Positions 31,842 through 40,509 of a stretch of 64,000 nucleotides of DNA are shown in pieces (the stretch's first letter is position 1; each line of letters starts with the position of its first letter). Below the pieces are notes generated by a model. It was not told the origin of the DNA. It was given only the letters and a program-made list of their open reading frames with translations, and did no database searches. The stretch is from Pseudomonas reinekei (GTDB lineage: Bacteria; Pseudomonadota; Gammaproteobacteria; Pseudomonadales; Pseudomonadaceae). A program made the translations under genes and the position numbers. Location: positions 1 through 64,000 of the forward strand of contig NZ_MSTQ01000018.1 of NCBI RefSeq assembly GCF_001945365.1, given 5' to 3'.

Positions 31842-33725
31842 ATGAAACTCTCCCCCTTCGCCCTGACGCTGACCCTTCTGCCGTCCGGCCCGCTGCTGGC
31901 CGACACCTTTGAACGCGACCAGGCGCTGAAGCTGCCCGACGTGCTGATCAGCGCCAACCGCCAGGTCGAAGCGCGCAACGACAGCAGTGCCGCCAACACC
32001 GTGTTCACCCGCGACGACATCGACCGTCTGCAACCAGACAGCGTTACCGACCTGCTGCGTCGGGTGCCCGGGGTGCAAGTCGCGCAAACCGGCGGGCGTG
32101 GCAGTCTGCCGGGGATCTACATTCGCGGCACGCAGTCAGCGCAGAGCCTGGTGCTGGTAGATGGTCAACGCATCGGCAATTCGTCCTCGGGCGACAGCAA
32201 TCTGCAGCACATCAACATTGAACAGGTCGAGCGCGTAGAAGTGCTGCGCGGCTCGCGATCGGTGATTTACGGCAGCGACGCGATTGGCGGGGTGATCCAG
32301 ATTTTTACCCGGCGTGGCAGCGAACCGGGGTTGCGCCCGCAGATGCACGTTGGCTTTGGCAGCCACCAGACCTGGGAGCGCAGCGTCAATTTGTCTGGCG
32401 GCGATGAACAGACTCGCTTCAATCTCGGCGCCAGCCTCGATGAAACCGCCGGGATCGATCGCACCCATGAGTCGTACCCCAGCGACAGCGATCACGATGC
32501 GTACCGCAATAAATCGTTCAGCATAAGCGTGAGCCATGCGTTGAGCGATGACGTCGAAATCGGCGCCAACGTGCTGGATAACGGCGGTAAAAGTGAATAC
32601 GACAATCCGTTCGGCCGCTTCGACCTGAATACTTTCGAATCCGTCCAGGAGCAGCCGTACAACAGATTCGATGTGAGCAGCGTCAGCAGCTACGTCGACG
32701 CGCGGGTCAACGACCTGTGGAAAACCCGGATTGAACTCGGCCACAGCGAAAACCGCGAGAAAACCTTCGACAAGCTCAGCGATGAACGCAGCGTATTCAA
32801 CACCTACCGCGACTCGCTGAACTGGCAGAACGACCTGACACTCAACGAGAGCAACAGCCTGATCCTCGGCGGTGACTGGTACGAAGACCGGGTCAACAGC
32901 AGCACCGCGTTCGACGAGAACAGCCGCTGGAACCGTGCGGCATTCATCCAGCATCGTTATCAGGCGGACAGTTTCTCCACCGAACTGGGCCTGCGCCGCG
33001 ACCAGAACCAGCAATTCGGTGGCCAGAACAGCTGGAGCGGGACCCTCACCCTGCCGCTGAACCCCAACAACGATGTGCTGCTGACCTACAGCGAAGGCTT
33101 CCGCGCCCCCACCTTCAACGACCTGTATTACCCCGACTTCAGCAACCCTGACCTGAAGCCGGAAACCTCGAAAAGCTATGAACTGCAATGGCGCAGCCAG
33201 TTGACCGAAAACAGCCGACTGGAAGCCTCGCTGTACCGCACGGACCTTGAAGACGCGATCATCTTCGGCAGCAACTCGCGCCCGGAGAACGTCGCCTCGG
33301 CCCGGATCAACGGCGTCGAAGCCGCATTGAAACAGGAACTGTTCGGCTGGCAAAGCAACCTCGGCGTGGCGATCATCGACCCACGGGATCGCGACAGCGG
33401 GCACACCCTGGCCCGTCGCGCACGACGCACCGTGAGCCTGGACCTGGATCGGCAGTTCGATCGACTGGGCCTCGGTGTCAGTTGGCAAGCAGTGAGCAGC
33501 AGCTACGACGACTTGAGCAATCAACAACCGTTGGGCGGCTATGCCTTGCTGGGGTTACGCAGCAGTTGGGCGCTCAATCGCGAGATCAAGCTGGAGTTGA
33601 AGGTGGATAACCTGCTGGACAAGGGTTACAGCCGCACGCTGTACAGCCATGACGGCAGCCAGTACGGGTATCGCGAAGAAGGTCGGGCGTGGATGTTCGG
33701 GGTGACCTGGACGCCGGAAATCTGA
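31842..33725 (+). CDS. btuB: TonB-dependent outer-membrane receptor, BtuB-like (cobalamin)
   Basis: The 627-residue protein has a signal peptide (MKLSPFALTLTLLPSGPLLA), a TonB-box-like LPDVLISAN, a plug domain (LLRRVPGVQVAQTGGRG, YIRGTQSAQSLVLVDGQRIG) and a beta-barrel. The short plug wording and compact barrel match BtuB, the vitamin B12 receptor, better than siderophore receptors. I start at ATG 31842, since the longer frame begins in REP sequence. A btuF-like gene lies 1.5 kb away on the other strand, which supports a role in cobalamin uptake. No B12 riboswitch is visible upstream. The last residue is Ile rather than the usual aromatic. Confidence 0.82.
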   Translation: MKLSPFALTLTLLPSGPLLADTFERDQALKLPDVLISANRQVEARNDSSAANTVFTRDDIDRLQPDSVTDLLRRVPGVQVAQTGGRGSLPGIYIRGTQSAQSLVLVDGQRIGNSSSGDSNLQHINIEQVERVEVLRGSRSVIYGSDAIGGVIQIFTRRGSEPGLRPQMHVGFGSHQTWERSVNLSGGDEQTRFNLGASLDETAGIDRTHESYPSDSDHDAYRNKSFSISVSHALSDDVEIGANVLDNGGKSEYDNPFGRFDLNTFESVQEQPYNRFDVSSVSSYVDARVNDLWKTRIELGHSENREKTFDKLSDERSVFNTYRDSLNWQNDLTLNESNSLILGGDWYEDRVNSSTAFDENSRWNRAAFIQHRYQADSFSTELGLRRDQNQQFGGQNSWSGTLTLPLNPNNDVLLTYSEGFRAPTFNDLYYPDFSNPDLKPETSKSYELQWRSQLTENSRLEASLYRTDLEDAIIFGSNSRPENVASARINGVEAALKQELFGWQSNLGVAIIDPRDRDSGHTLARRARRTVSLDLDRQFDRLGLGVSWQAVSSSYDDLSNQQPLGGYALLGLRSSWALNREIKLELKVDNLLDKGYSRTLYSHDGSQYGYREEGRAWMFGVTWTPEI

Positions 33726-33745
33726 GCTTGAACTGTTAGCGTTTT

Positions 33746-33768
33746 GACTGGCCCCCATGAGGCCAGTC
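33746..33768. terminator. Hairpin between convergent btuB and aminotransferase genes
   Basis: GACTGGCC pairs with GGCCAGTC around CCCATGA, an eight-pair stem in the 70-base gap between two converging genes. There is no strong T run on either side, so it is a terminator by position more than by form. Confidence 0.45.
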
Positions 33769-33795
33769 ACTCGCTGAAACGTTCAGATCGGTGTA

Positions 33796-34977
33796 TCAGC
33801 TGCGCGCCTGAAGGCCTTCGACAAAGCCTGCGATACGACGACAGGCATCTCTTAACGCGGCATCGGAAACGGTGAACGAGATCCGTACAAATCCGGCGGT
33901 GCTGGCGCCGAACGCACTGGCGTCGAGCACCGCAACCCCGGTTGCACGGAACAGCTGCCAGGCGAACTCGGTGCTCGACAGCCCGCTCTCGCGCACATCC
34001 ACCAACATGAACATGCCGGCCTCGGGCACCTTGCACTTGAGCAACGGCACATTGCGCAAGCCGTCGACCACCAGGTTTCGACGTCGCAGATACAGTTCCC
34101 GCGCATGGCTGACCACCTGCTCATCCAGCTCCAGCGCCTTGAGCGCAGCCGCCTGAATAAATCCCGGCAGCCCGTAGAGCATGCACAGCAGCAGGTTATC
34201 CAGATGACCGATCAGCGCTCGCGGGCCCACCACCCAGCCTACCCGCCAGCCTGTCATGGCGTGGGACTTGGACAAGCTATTGAGCACCACGGTGCGGTCG
34301 GCCATACCTTCGAAGGTGGCCACGCTCTGGTGCGGACGGTCATAGGTCAGCTGACCGTAGACCTCATCGCTGATCACCCACAGGTTGTGACGCTGAGCGA
34401 CCAGCGCCACAGCTTCGAGCTCCTCATGGGTGTAGACGTTGCCGGTGGGGTTGTTCGGCGTAGCCAGGGCGATGCCGCGCGTCTTGTCGGTGACCACTGC
34501 CTCGATGGCCGCGAGGGTCAGGCGGAAATCATCTTCCGCGGGCTGGGCAATCGGTACCAGCAGCGCCCCCGAGGCCTGAATGCTTGCCGCATACGTCAGG
34601 TACATCGGCGCCGGCACCAGCACTTCATCACCCTGTTCGAACAGGCACATGGCCGTCGCGTACAAGCCATTCTGCGCACCGGCCACCAGCGCTACGTTGT
34701 CGGCAGACACCGGCTGGCCGAGCAAGGCCGTCTGCTTTAAGGCAACGGCTTCGCGCAGTTCCGGCCGACCGATCACATGGGTGTAGTGGGTGTCGCCTGC
34801 GTTGATTGCCTGAACCGCTGCGGCGCAAATTTCATCGGCGGTGGCGAAATCCGGATCGCCGATGCTCAGCACGATCGCATCTTCACCCCGTGCCTGCGCA
34901 TCACACGCGGCGTAGTGGATGTCCCAGGCGGTGACGGTTTCGCCGCTGATGCGCTCGACCATGGACGAGTATTTCAT
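33796..34977 (-). CDS. Class I PLP-dependent aminotransferase, AruH (arginine:pyruvate transaminase)-like
   Basis: The 393-residue fold type I enzyme shows LSIGDPDFAT near the N-terminus, NNPTG, SDEVYGQL and the PLP lysine in SLSKSHAMTGWRVGWVVGP. The N-terminal AWDIHYAA and the WRVGWVVGP segment are close to what I recall of P. aeruginosa AruH, the arginine:pyruvate transaminase, also 393 residues long. No other arginine-transaminase-pathway gene is nearby, so the substrate is not certain. It stands alone, with the ATG preceded by AGGAGCTT on the coding strand, and converges on the btuB-like gene. Confidence 0.75.
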   Translation of the reverse strand: MKYSSMVERISGETVTAWDIHYAACDAQARGEDAIVLSIGDPDFATADEICAAAVQAINAGDTHYTHVIGRPELREAVALKQTALLGQPVSADNVALVAGAQNGLYATAMCLFEQGDEVLVPAPMYLTYAASIQASGALLVPIAQPAEDDFRLTLAAIEAVVTDKTRGIALATPNNPTGNVYTHEELEAVALVAQRHNLWVISDEVYGQLTYDRPHQSVATFEGMADRTVVLNSLSKSHAMTGWRVGWVVGPRALIGHLDNLLLCMLYGLPGFIQAAALKALELDEQVVSHARELYLRRRNLVVDGLRNVPLLKCKVPEAGMFMLVDVRESGLSSTEFAWQLFRATGVAVLDASAFGASTAGFVRISFTVSDAALRDACRRIAGFVEGLQARS

Positions 34978-35122
34978 TTGAAGCTCCTTGAAAACCCTCG
35001 GGGTGACGTTCTACTCAATGTTGAAGTCAGGCCTGACGTTGGGGCGTTTTGCCGATACGGGCAAAGCCCTGCTCGATGACAATAGTTGGTTCGACGAAAC
35101 CTGCGGTCACCCGTGGTGGCAA

Positions 35123-35144
35123 ACCGGCAAAAAAGTTTGCCGGT
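35123..35144 (-). terminator. Hairpin downstream of the btuF-like gene
   Basis: ACCGGCAAA and TTTGCCGGT form a perfect nine-pair stem with a four-base loop, 51 bases beyond the btuF-like stop. The A/T-rich inner arm supplies part of a T run on the minus strand (CTTTTTTG). It probably ends the ribA/btuF transcript. Confidence 0.55.
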
Positions 35145-35194
35145 CGTTTCCTGTTAGCGGTACCACGCAGCTGGCGCAGTGGCTGCGCCTCGGC

Positions 35195-35995
35195 CTAGCG
35201 ATCGGGGGCGATCAACTGGCACAGCCTGGCAGTCGCCTCGATCATCTGCCCGCTTGGGCGCTCCAGGCCTTTGTCCGTCACCAGGCGCAACTGCCCTTGC
35301 TTTACAGCCGCCACCTGCGGCCAGGTTTTCCATGCATCGAGTTGCGTTTGATCGCTGACCAGAATCATCTCGGGATTGCGCTGCAACACCGCCTCCACGC
35401 TGACTTGCGGCGCTGGCAATGTCTGCTCGTCGAATACATTTCGCGCCCCACACACCTGCAGCGCATCGCTGATGATCTGCCCACCGCCGATGGTGTACAG
35501 CGGCCGATCCCACACCTGGTAGAACACCCGCAACGGCTGATCCCGACGATAGCGTTGGCGCAGGTCCGCCAGTCGCTGACGCAAACCGGTCGCCAGTGCC
35601 GCGCCCCGCTCCGGTCGCCCGAGCCGAGCGGCTATCGCTTCGATCTGCGCGGTGAGCTGTTGGAAATCGTGGGGTTCGGCGACATAAGTCGGGATGTTCA
35701 AACGCTTGAGTTGCTCACGCTGGGCCGGACCAACGCTGCCGGGCCAGAGCAGCAGCAAATCGGGCTGCAGGCTGAGCAAGCGCTCCATGTCCAATTGGCC
35801 GTAGCGGCCAACGGAAGGCAGGCCTTTGAGTTCGACAGGACGCTCACCGGCATCCAGCACGCCCACCAGCAGGTCGGCCGAACCCAGTTCAACGACGATT
35901 TCAGAGAGAGAAGGCGCGAGGCTGACGACTCGCTCGACTGCGGCTGCAGAACCGCTGAAGGCCAACAGCAAAACCGTCAGCCAGATCGCACGCAT
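35195..35995 (-). CDS. btuF: Periplasmic cobalamin-binding protein, BtuF-like
   Basis: The 266-residue protein has a signal peptide (MRAIWLTVLLLAFSGSAAA) and then RVVSLAPSLSEIVVELGSAD, the usual start of class III (BtuF/FhuD-type) binding proteins with two lobes joined by one long helix. SVGRYGQLDMERLLSLQPDL is a typical family segment. It would carry vitamin B12 from the outer-membrane receptor to an inner-membrane transporter, but no btuC or btuD is in the window. The ATG at 35995 overlaps the stop of the upstream membrane protein gene (TGATG); the longer frame adds an implausible N-terminus. Confidence 0.82.
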   Translation of the reverse strand: MRAIWLTVLLLAFSGSAAAVERVVSLAPSLSEIVVELGSADLLVGVLDAGERPVELKGLPSVGRYGQLDMERLLSLQPDLLLLWPGSVGPAQREQLKRLNIPTYVAEPHDFQQLTAQIEAIAARLGRPERGAALATGLRQRLADLRQRYRRDQPLRVFYQVWDRPLYTIGGGQIISDALQVCGARNVFDEQTLPAPQVSVEAVLQRNPEMILVSDQTQLDAWKTWPQVAAVKQGQLRLVTDKGLERPSGQMIEATARLCQLIAPDR

Positions 35996-36414
35996 CAACC
36001 GAGCTGACGCGGAATACGGTAGAGATAGAACAGCACCGTGGTCGACAGCGCCAGCAACATCAGCGGTACCGCTTCCAGCCCCACGAACACGGCCAGTGCA
36101 CCGATCCATGCTGGCAGGCCGGCGACGAGGAACGCCGTTCGGCGCTTGGCTGCCAGGCGGATCCACGCGGCAGGTTCTTCAGGGGTATCGAGGGCTTTCT
36201 GAGTGGCGATCAATGCGTGTTTGTAGCCACCGAAAAACTTCAGGCTGACAAACATCGAGGCGACACCGGCGATGAACAACGGCATCGCCAGCACCGGCAA
36301 AATCGCCTCGCTCTGGCCGAATACGCCGTTGATCACGAACAGCGGCAACAAGGCCAGCGCCAGGTACTGCCACCAGTTGACGGACAGTCGCCGCCGTACC
36401 TGACCGCGCGTCAC
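35995..36414 (-). CDS. Small multi-pass membrane protein of unknown function
   Basis: This 139-residue protein has about four hydrophobic segments (YLALALLPLFVINGVFG, AMPLFIAGVASMFVSL, FLVAGLPAWIGALAVFVG, LLALSTTVLFYLY). No family motif is visible. It overlaps ribA by four bases upstream and touches btuF downstream, so it is translated as part of that operon. A role with cobalamin import is possible from position only. Confidence 0.75.
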   Translation of the reverse strand: MTRGQVRRRLSVNWWQYLALALLPLFVINGVFGQSEAILPVLAMPLFIAGVASMFVSLKFFGGYKHALIATQKALDTPEEPAAWIRLAAKRRTAFLVAGLPAWIGALAVFVGLEAVPLMLLALSTTVLFYLYRIPRQLG

Positions 36415-37028
36415 GCCCGATCTACCTCGCCTTGATGTTCGTTACCCATCATGTGGTCGAGTTTGCTGGCCTTGGTCGCCAGGTAGAGTTTGTTGTGCGG
36501 GTTATGGCCGGTGTGCAGCGGCACGCGCTCGGCAACCACGATGCCCATGTCGGTCAAGGCTTTGACCTTGCGCGGGTTGTTGGTCATCAGACGCAAGGAC
36601 TTGACACCCAGGTGCTGCAGCATCGGCAGGCACATGGCGTAATCGCGCTGGTCGGCAGCAAAGCCCAGGCGCTCGTTGGCTTCAACGGTGTCGGCACCGC
36701 CGTCCTGCAACTCGTAGGCGCGGATCTTGTTCAACAGGCCAATGCCACGCCCTTCCTGACGCAAGTACAGCAACACGCCGCGGCCTTCACGGGCAATGGC
36801 CTGCAGGGCGGCTTCAAGTTGCGAGCCGCAGTCGCAACGCTGGCTGAACAAGGCATCGCCCGTCAGGCATTCGGAATGCAACCGGCCGAGTACCGGAGCG
36901 CCATCGGCGATCTCACCCAGGCTCAGCACAACGTGCTCGCGGCCGGTGGCTTCGTCGAGAAAACCGTGCATGGTGAATTGCGCAAAAGGCGTTGGCAGCT
37001 TGGAAGCGGCGACAAAAACGACAGGCAC
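36411..37028 (-). CDS. ribA: GTP cyclohydrolase II
   Basis: The 205-residue enzyme carries the zinc-binding signature in HSECLTGDALFSQRCDCG and the catalytic RQEGRGIGL. It opens the ring of GTP in the first committed step of riboflavin synthesis. This is the functional cyclohydrolase of the genome segment, because the RibA-like half of the RibBX protein at 40510-41601 lacks the zinc cysteines. The gene stands apart from the main rib operon and leads a three-gene unit with a membrane protein and the btuF-like gene. Confidence 0.95.
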   Translation of the reverse strand: MPVVFVAASKLPTPFAQFTMHGFLDEATGREHVVLSLGEIADGAPVLGRLHSECLTGDALFSQRCDCGSQLEAALQAIAREGRGVLLYLRQEGRGIGLLNKIRAYELQDGGADTVEANERLGFAADQRDYAMCLPMLQHLGVKSLRLMTNNPRKVKALTDMGIVVAERVPLHTGHNPHNKLYLATKASKLDHMMGNEHQGEVDRA

Positions 37029-37191
37029 CGGTGTGCTCCTGATCTAAAGAGTCTTAAGATTCGCAGGTCGGCATTGTAACAGCACGTTCCAGACGACGCT
37101 TAGGCTGAATTATCGGCAATAACTATCAAAAAGTTTGATATCCGCCGTGACAACTTCCGCAAGGGGTAATCGCCGACCGCAACAAACCGTG

Positions 37192-37932
37192 TTAATGCTC
37201 TTCAAATGGGTACGGTTGTTTCCAGCGTTCGAAGATCGGCTTCAGCTCGCCACTGTTCACCAACACCTCCATGCGCTGGTCAAACAGCTTCGCCAGGGCG
37301 CGGGCATTGGGGGTCTTGGCGAAACACAGGTACAACGGTAATTCCGCGATATGGGTGCTGCGCAACTGCGATGGATCCTTGGCCCGACTGCGCACGTATT
37401 CGACTTCTGTCAGTGCATCGATGTAAAAGTCGGCACGATTTTGAGTCAGCATAGAGACAATGCCGGTCCGCCGCAGCACTTCGTTGTAACGGCGAACGTT
37501 GGGCAGATAATCCTGGTAGTCATAACCCCGGACCCAGGCCAGTCGATAGTCGCCCAGGGTTTGCGGCGTGGGCACCGGGCTGCTGGCCAACCCCAGGGCA
37601 TAGATGTGATCGGTGTCGAAATTCCACTTGGGATAGATCAGCCCGGGCAATTCGTCACGGTAGGAGCCGACACAGGCGTCGACCTCACCGCGCTCGGCCA
37701 GGCCCATGGAGCGCAAGTAAGGTTCGGTGCGGATCTTCAGCGTGACGCCTGCCGGCTCAAAGACCTTGCGCAGCACGTCCCAAGCGAGGCCGTGTCCATC
37801 GGCGGCGGTGTAGTCTTCCCATTCTTCGCTGGCGAGTTGAACCACCGAAGGCGTCGTCGTGGTCGCGTCACCCGCCTGGACGAATGAGCCAAACAAGACC
37901 AACACCATCGCCAACAACCCGCGCCGAGCCAT
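37192..37932 (-). CDS. Periplasmic solute-binding (family 3) protein
   Basis: About 246 residues with a signal peptide (MARRGLLAMVLVLFGSFVQA) followed by a family-3 solute-binding fold (DYTAADGHGLAWDVLRKVFEPA, GEVDACVGSYRDELPG, LTQNRADFYIDALTEVEYV). Proteins of this group without a transporter next to them often act in sensing or remain unassigned. I start at ATG 37932, which has GGGAG eight bases upstream; a GTG 15 bases earlier is in frame but coincides with that site. It follows pgpA on the same strand and stands 163 bases before ribA. Confidence 0.8.
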   Translation of the reverse strand: MARRGLLAMVLVLFGSFVQAGDATTTTPSVVQLASEEWEDYTAADGHGLAWDVLRKVFEPAGVTLKIRTEPYLRSMGLAERGEVDACVGSYRDELPGLIYPKWNFDTDHIYALGLASSPVPTPQTLGDYRLAWVRGYDYQDYLPNVRRYNEVLRRTGIVSMLTQNRADFYIDALTEVEYVRSRAKDPSQLRSTHIAELPLYLCFAKTPNARALAKLFDQRMEVLVNSGELKPIFERWKQPYPFEEH

Positions 37933-37955
37933 CCCTAGATCTCCCACTTAACCCC

Positions 37956-38459
37956 TTAGGCGAATATCCACACCAATCCTTGCATCGCCAGCCAGGCAAA
38001 CACCCCGGCCAATACGTCATCAAGCATGATCCCGACGCCGCCGTGAACGTGCCGGTCGATCCAGCGAATCGGCCACGGCTTGAGAATATCGAAGAAACGG
38101 AACACCAAAAAACCCGCCAACAACCACTGCCATCCTTCGGGCACCAGCCACAGGGTAATCCACATCCCGACCATCTCATCCCAGACGATGCCTTCATGGT
38201 CGTGCACGCGTAAATCATCAGCCACCTTGCCGCACAGCCAGAAGCCAAACAGCATGGTGATGCCCAGCATCAGCCAGTAGCCCCAATCGGGCAACATCTG
38301 CCACAACGGAATAAAGGGTAGCGCAACTAACGACCCCCAGGTGCCCGGTGCCTTTGGCAAGGTGCCCGAGCCGAAGCCGAACGCCAGGAAATGCCAGGGA
38401 TTACGCCAGACCGACGGCGGTACGAATTCCGCCGGGACCTGCTTGGGATGATCTGTCAC
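37956..38459 (-). CDS. pgpA: Phosphatidylglycerophosphatase A
   Basis: The 167-residue inner-membrane protein shows the PgpA motifs GSGTLPKAPGTWGSL and HDHEGIVWDEMVGMWI, with several hydrophobic helices. It removes the phosphate from phosphatidylglycerophosphate to give phosphatidylglycerol. The gene overlaps thiL by four bases at the end of the nrdR-rib operon, the standard gammaproteobacterial order. Confidence 0.95.
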   Translation of the reverse strand: MTDHPKQVPAEFVPPSVWRNPWHFLAFGFGSGTLPKAPGTWGSLVALPFIPLWQMLPDWGYWLMLGITMLFGFWLCGKVADDLRVHDHEGIVWDEMVGMWITLWLVPEGWQWLLAGFLVFRFFDILKPWPIRWIDRHVHGGVGIMLDDVLAGVFAWLAMQGLVWIFA

Positions 38460-39421
38460 GGTGACTCCCGAAAATGTTGATAACCCCGGGTTTGCGGGGT
38501 GATGTCCTGCCCATCGGCGTCCAGCAGCGTCACGCCCTGCCCGTTCCCGACACGGCCGATGACATGAATCGGCCAGCCGTTGGCCAGCAGCGCCGGCAAC
38601 TCGACGGACGGCAAGGTAAACGCCAGCACGTAATCGTCACCGCCGCTCAGGGCCGCGCTTTGTGCATCGGACTGGCCAAGGAATGCCAGCAACGCCTGCG
38701 ACAACGGCAACCGGTCACGCTCAACCTGAAGACAGACTTTTGAAGCGAGGGCGATATGCCCGCAATCGGCAAGCAGGCCATCGGAAATATCCATCGCCGA
38801 AGTGGCCTTGCCGCGCAGAGCCTGGCCCAGACCAAGCTGTGGTTGCGGCGACCAATAGTGCGCCAGCAACGGGCCGGCAATGGCCGCTTCTGCCGTACGC
38901 TGGCCGAGCACCAACGGCAATGCGCCGGCGGCATTCCCCAACTCTCCGCCGACACACAACAGATCGCCCGGCTGTGCGCCACTGCGAGTCAACGCTTTGC
39001 CGGACGGCACGCGACCGAACACGGTCATGGTCAGGCTCAACGGCCCGCGAGTGGTATCGCCGCCAACCAACGCCACGCCGCAGCTTTGCGCCATCCGATT
39101 CAAACCACGGGCATAGGCTTGCAGCCAATCGGCGGTCACCGTCGGCAAGGTCAGGGCCAGGGTAAAGGCAACCGGAGTGGCGCCCATGGCGGCCAGGTCG
39201 CTGACTGCCACGGCCAGCGAGCGCTGACCGAGCAGAAACGGATCGCAGGGGTCGGCGAAATGCACGCCGGCCACCAGCGTATCGGTAGAAATGGCCAACT
39301 GTTCCCCGGGAGGAACGGCCAGCAAGGCGCAATCATCGCCGATCCCGAGGGCAACACCTTCGCCGCCCTGCGCACAGGGCGCGGCGGCGAAGAAATTGCG
39401 GATCAGCTCAAACTCACCCAT
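38456..39421 (-). CDS. thiL: Thiamine-monophosphate kinase
   Basis: The 321-residue enzyme has the PurM/ThiL fold signatures GIGDDCALLAVP, the metal site DISDGLLAD and SGGDDYVLAFT near the C-terminus. It phosphorylates thiamine monophosphate to thiamine diphosphate in the cytoplasm. It starts 23 bases after nusB and overlaps pgpA. Confidence 0.96.
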   Translation of the reverse strand: MGEFELIRNFFAAAPCAQGGEGVALGIGDDCALLAVPPGEQLAISTDTLVAGVHFADPCDPFLLGQRSLAVAVSDLAAMGATPVAFTLALTLPTVTADWLQAYARGLNRMAQSCGVALVGGDTTRGPLSLTMTVFGRVPSGKALTRSGAQPGDLLCVGGELGNAAGALPLVLGQRTAEAAIAGPLLAHYWSPQPQLGLGQALRGKATSAMDISDGLLADCGHIALASKVCLQVERDRLPLSQALLAFLGQSDAQSAALSGGDDYVLAFTLPSVELPALLANGWPIHVIGRVGNGQGVTLLDADGQDITPQTRGYQHFRESP

Positions 39422-39444
39422 GGCAATGGCAGTTCAAGCGCAGG

Positions 39445-39945
39445 TTAGCGCTTGAACGCCTTGACTTCAGCTTCACGCAGACGCGGGGCCAGCTTGTCGA
39501 GCACACCGTTGACGAACTTGTGGCCGTCGGTGGAACCGAAAACCTTGGCCAGTTCGATACCTTCGTTGATCACAACGCGGTACGGCACGTCGACGCGCTT
39601 GAGCAGTTCCCAGGTCGACAGGCGCAAAACCGCCAGTTCAACCGGGTCCAGCTCTTCGATGGTCAAATCGAGGCAAGGCGTGAGTGCGGTGTCGATTTCG
39701 GTCTTGAACTGCGGAACCCCGTGCAGAATTTCGCGGAAGTACGCGCCATCGACATCGGAAAAATCGTTATCGACCCGGAACTGCGCTTCGATCTCGTTCA
39801 ACGACTGCTTGGCCATGTGCCATTGGTACAGCGCCTGCGTCGCGAGCTGACGGGCTTCGCGACGCTTGACGCTTTTCGATGGCTTGCCGGCATCCGCAGG
39901 CTTTGGATCGCGCGGGTTGAAACGATCGCTTTCGTCGCTAATCAC
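39445..39945 (-). CDS. nusB: Transcription antitermination factor NusB
   Basis: The 166-residue helical RNA-binding protein shows the family segments RREARQLATQALYQW and INEGIELAKVFGSTDGHKFV followed by NGVLDKLA. It joins NusE (S10) on boxA RNA in ribosomal antitermination. A charged N-terminal extension of about 28 residues precedes the core. Its ATG overlaps the ribH stop by four bases. Confidence 0.96.
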   Translation of the reverse strand: MISDESDRFNPRDPKPADAGKPSKSVKRREARQLATQALYQWHMAKQSLNEIEAQFRVDNDFSDVDGAYFREILHGVPQFKTEIDTALTPCLDLTIEELDPVELAVLRLSTWELLKRVDVPYRVVINEGIELAKVFGSTDGHKFVNGVLDKLAPRLREAEVKAFKR

Positions 39946-40418
39946 TTGGCCTCCAACTGCGCCAGCAGGCTGACCATTTCCAGAGCGGACAGGGCAGCTT
40001 CAGCACCTTTGTTACCGGCCTTGGTGCCGGAACGTTCAATGGCTTGTTCGATGGAATCAACGGTCAGGACGCCGAAAGCGACCGGCACGCCAAACTCCAT
40101 GGACACCTGGGCCAGACCTTTGGTGCACTCGCCAGCCACGTATTCGAAGTGCGGAGTACCGCCACGAATGACCGCGCCCAGGGCGATGATTGCTGCGAAC
40201 TCGCCTTTCTGAGCGACTTTCTGCGCAACCAGCGGGATTTCGAAGGCGCCAGGGGCGCGGATGATGGTGATGTCGCTTTCGCTCACGCCGTGGCGAACCA
40301 GGGCATCAACTGCACCGCTGACCAGGCTTTCAACGACGAAGCTGTTGAAACGGCCCACTACCAAAGCGTAGCGGCCTTTAGGGGCGATGAAGGTACCTTC
40401 GATGGTCTTCAGGGTCAT
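39942..40418 (-). CDS. ribH: 6,7-dimethyl-8-ribityllumazine synthase
   Basis: The 158-residue enzyme carries VVGRFNSFVVESLVSGA, RAPGAFEIPLVAQK and ALGAVIRGGTPHFEYV with the catalytic His. It condenses the RibA-derived pyrimidine with the RibB-derived butanone phosphate to make lumazine, and the subunits assemble into pentamers or capsids. It is in the middle of the rib operon, 91 bases after ribBX. Confidence 0.97.
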   Translation of the reverse strand: MTLKTIEGTFIAPKGRYALVVGRFNSFVVESLVSGAVDALVRHGVSESDITIIRAPGAFEIPLVAQKVAQKGEFAAIIALGAVIRGGTPHFEYVAGECTKGLAQVSMEFGVPVAFGVLTVDSIEQAIERSGTKAGNKGAEAALSALEMVSLLAQLEAK

Positions 40419-40509
40419 TCGTTAGATCTCTTAAAGAGCCGGGACGCGTCTCGTACGCGTCCCTCAGTGATATTTGAACCGCGAATTCAAGGCCGTAAAC
40501 AACCGGTCA

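Noticed and set aside
32136..33527. Long open frame antisense to the btuB-like gene
   Set aside because: Same reason: no family motif, biased composition, and a well-supported receptor gene on the other strand.
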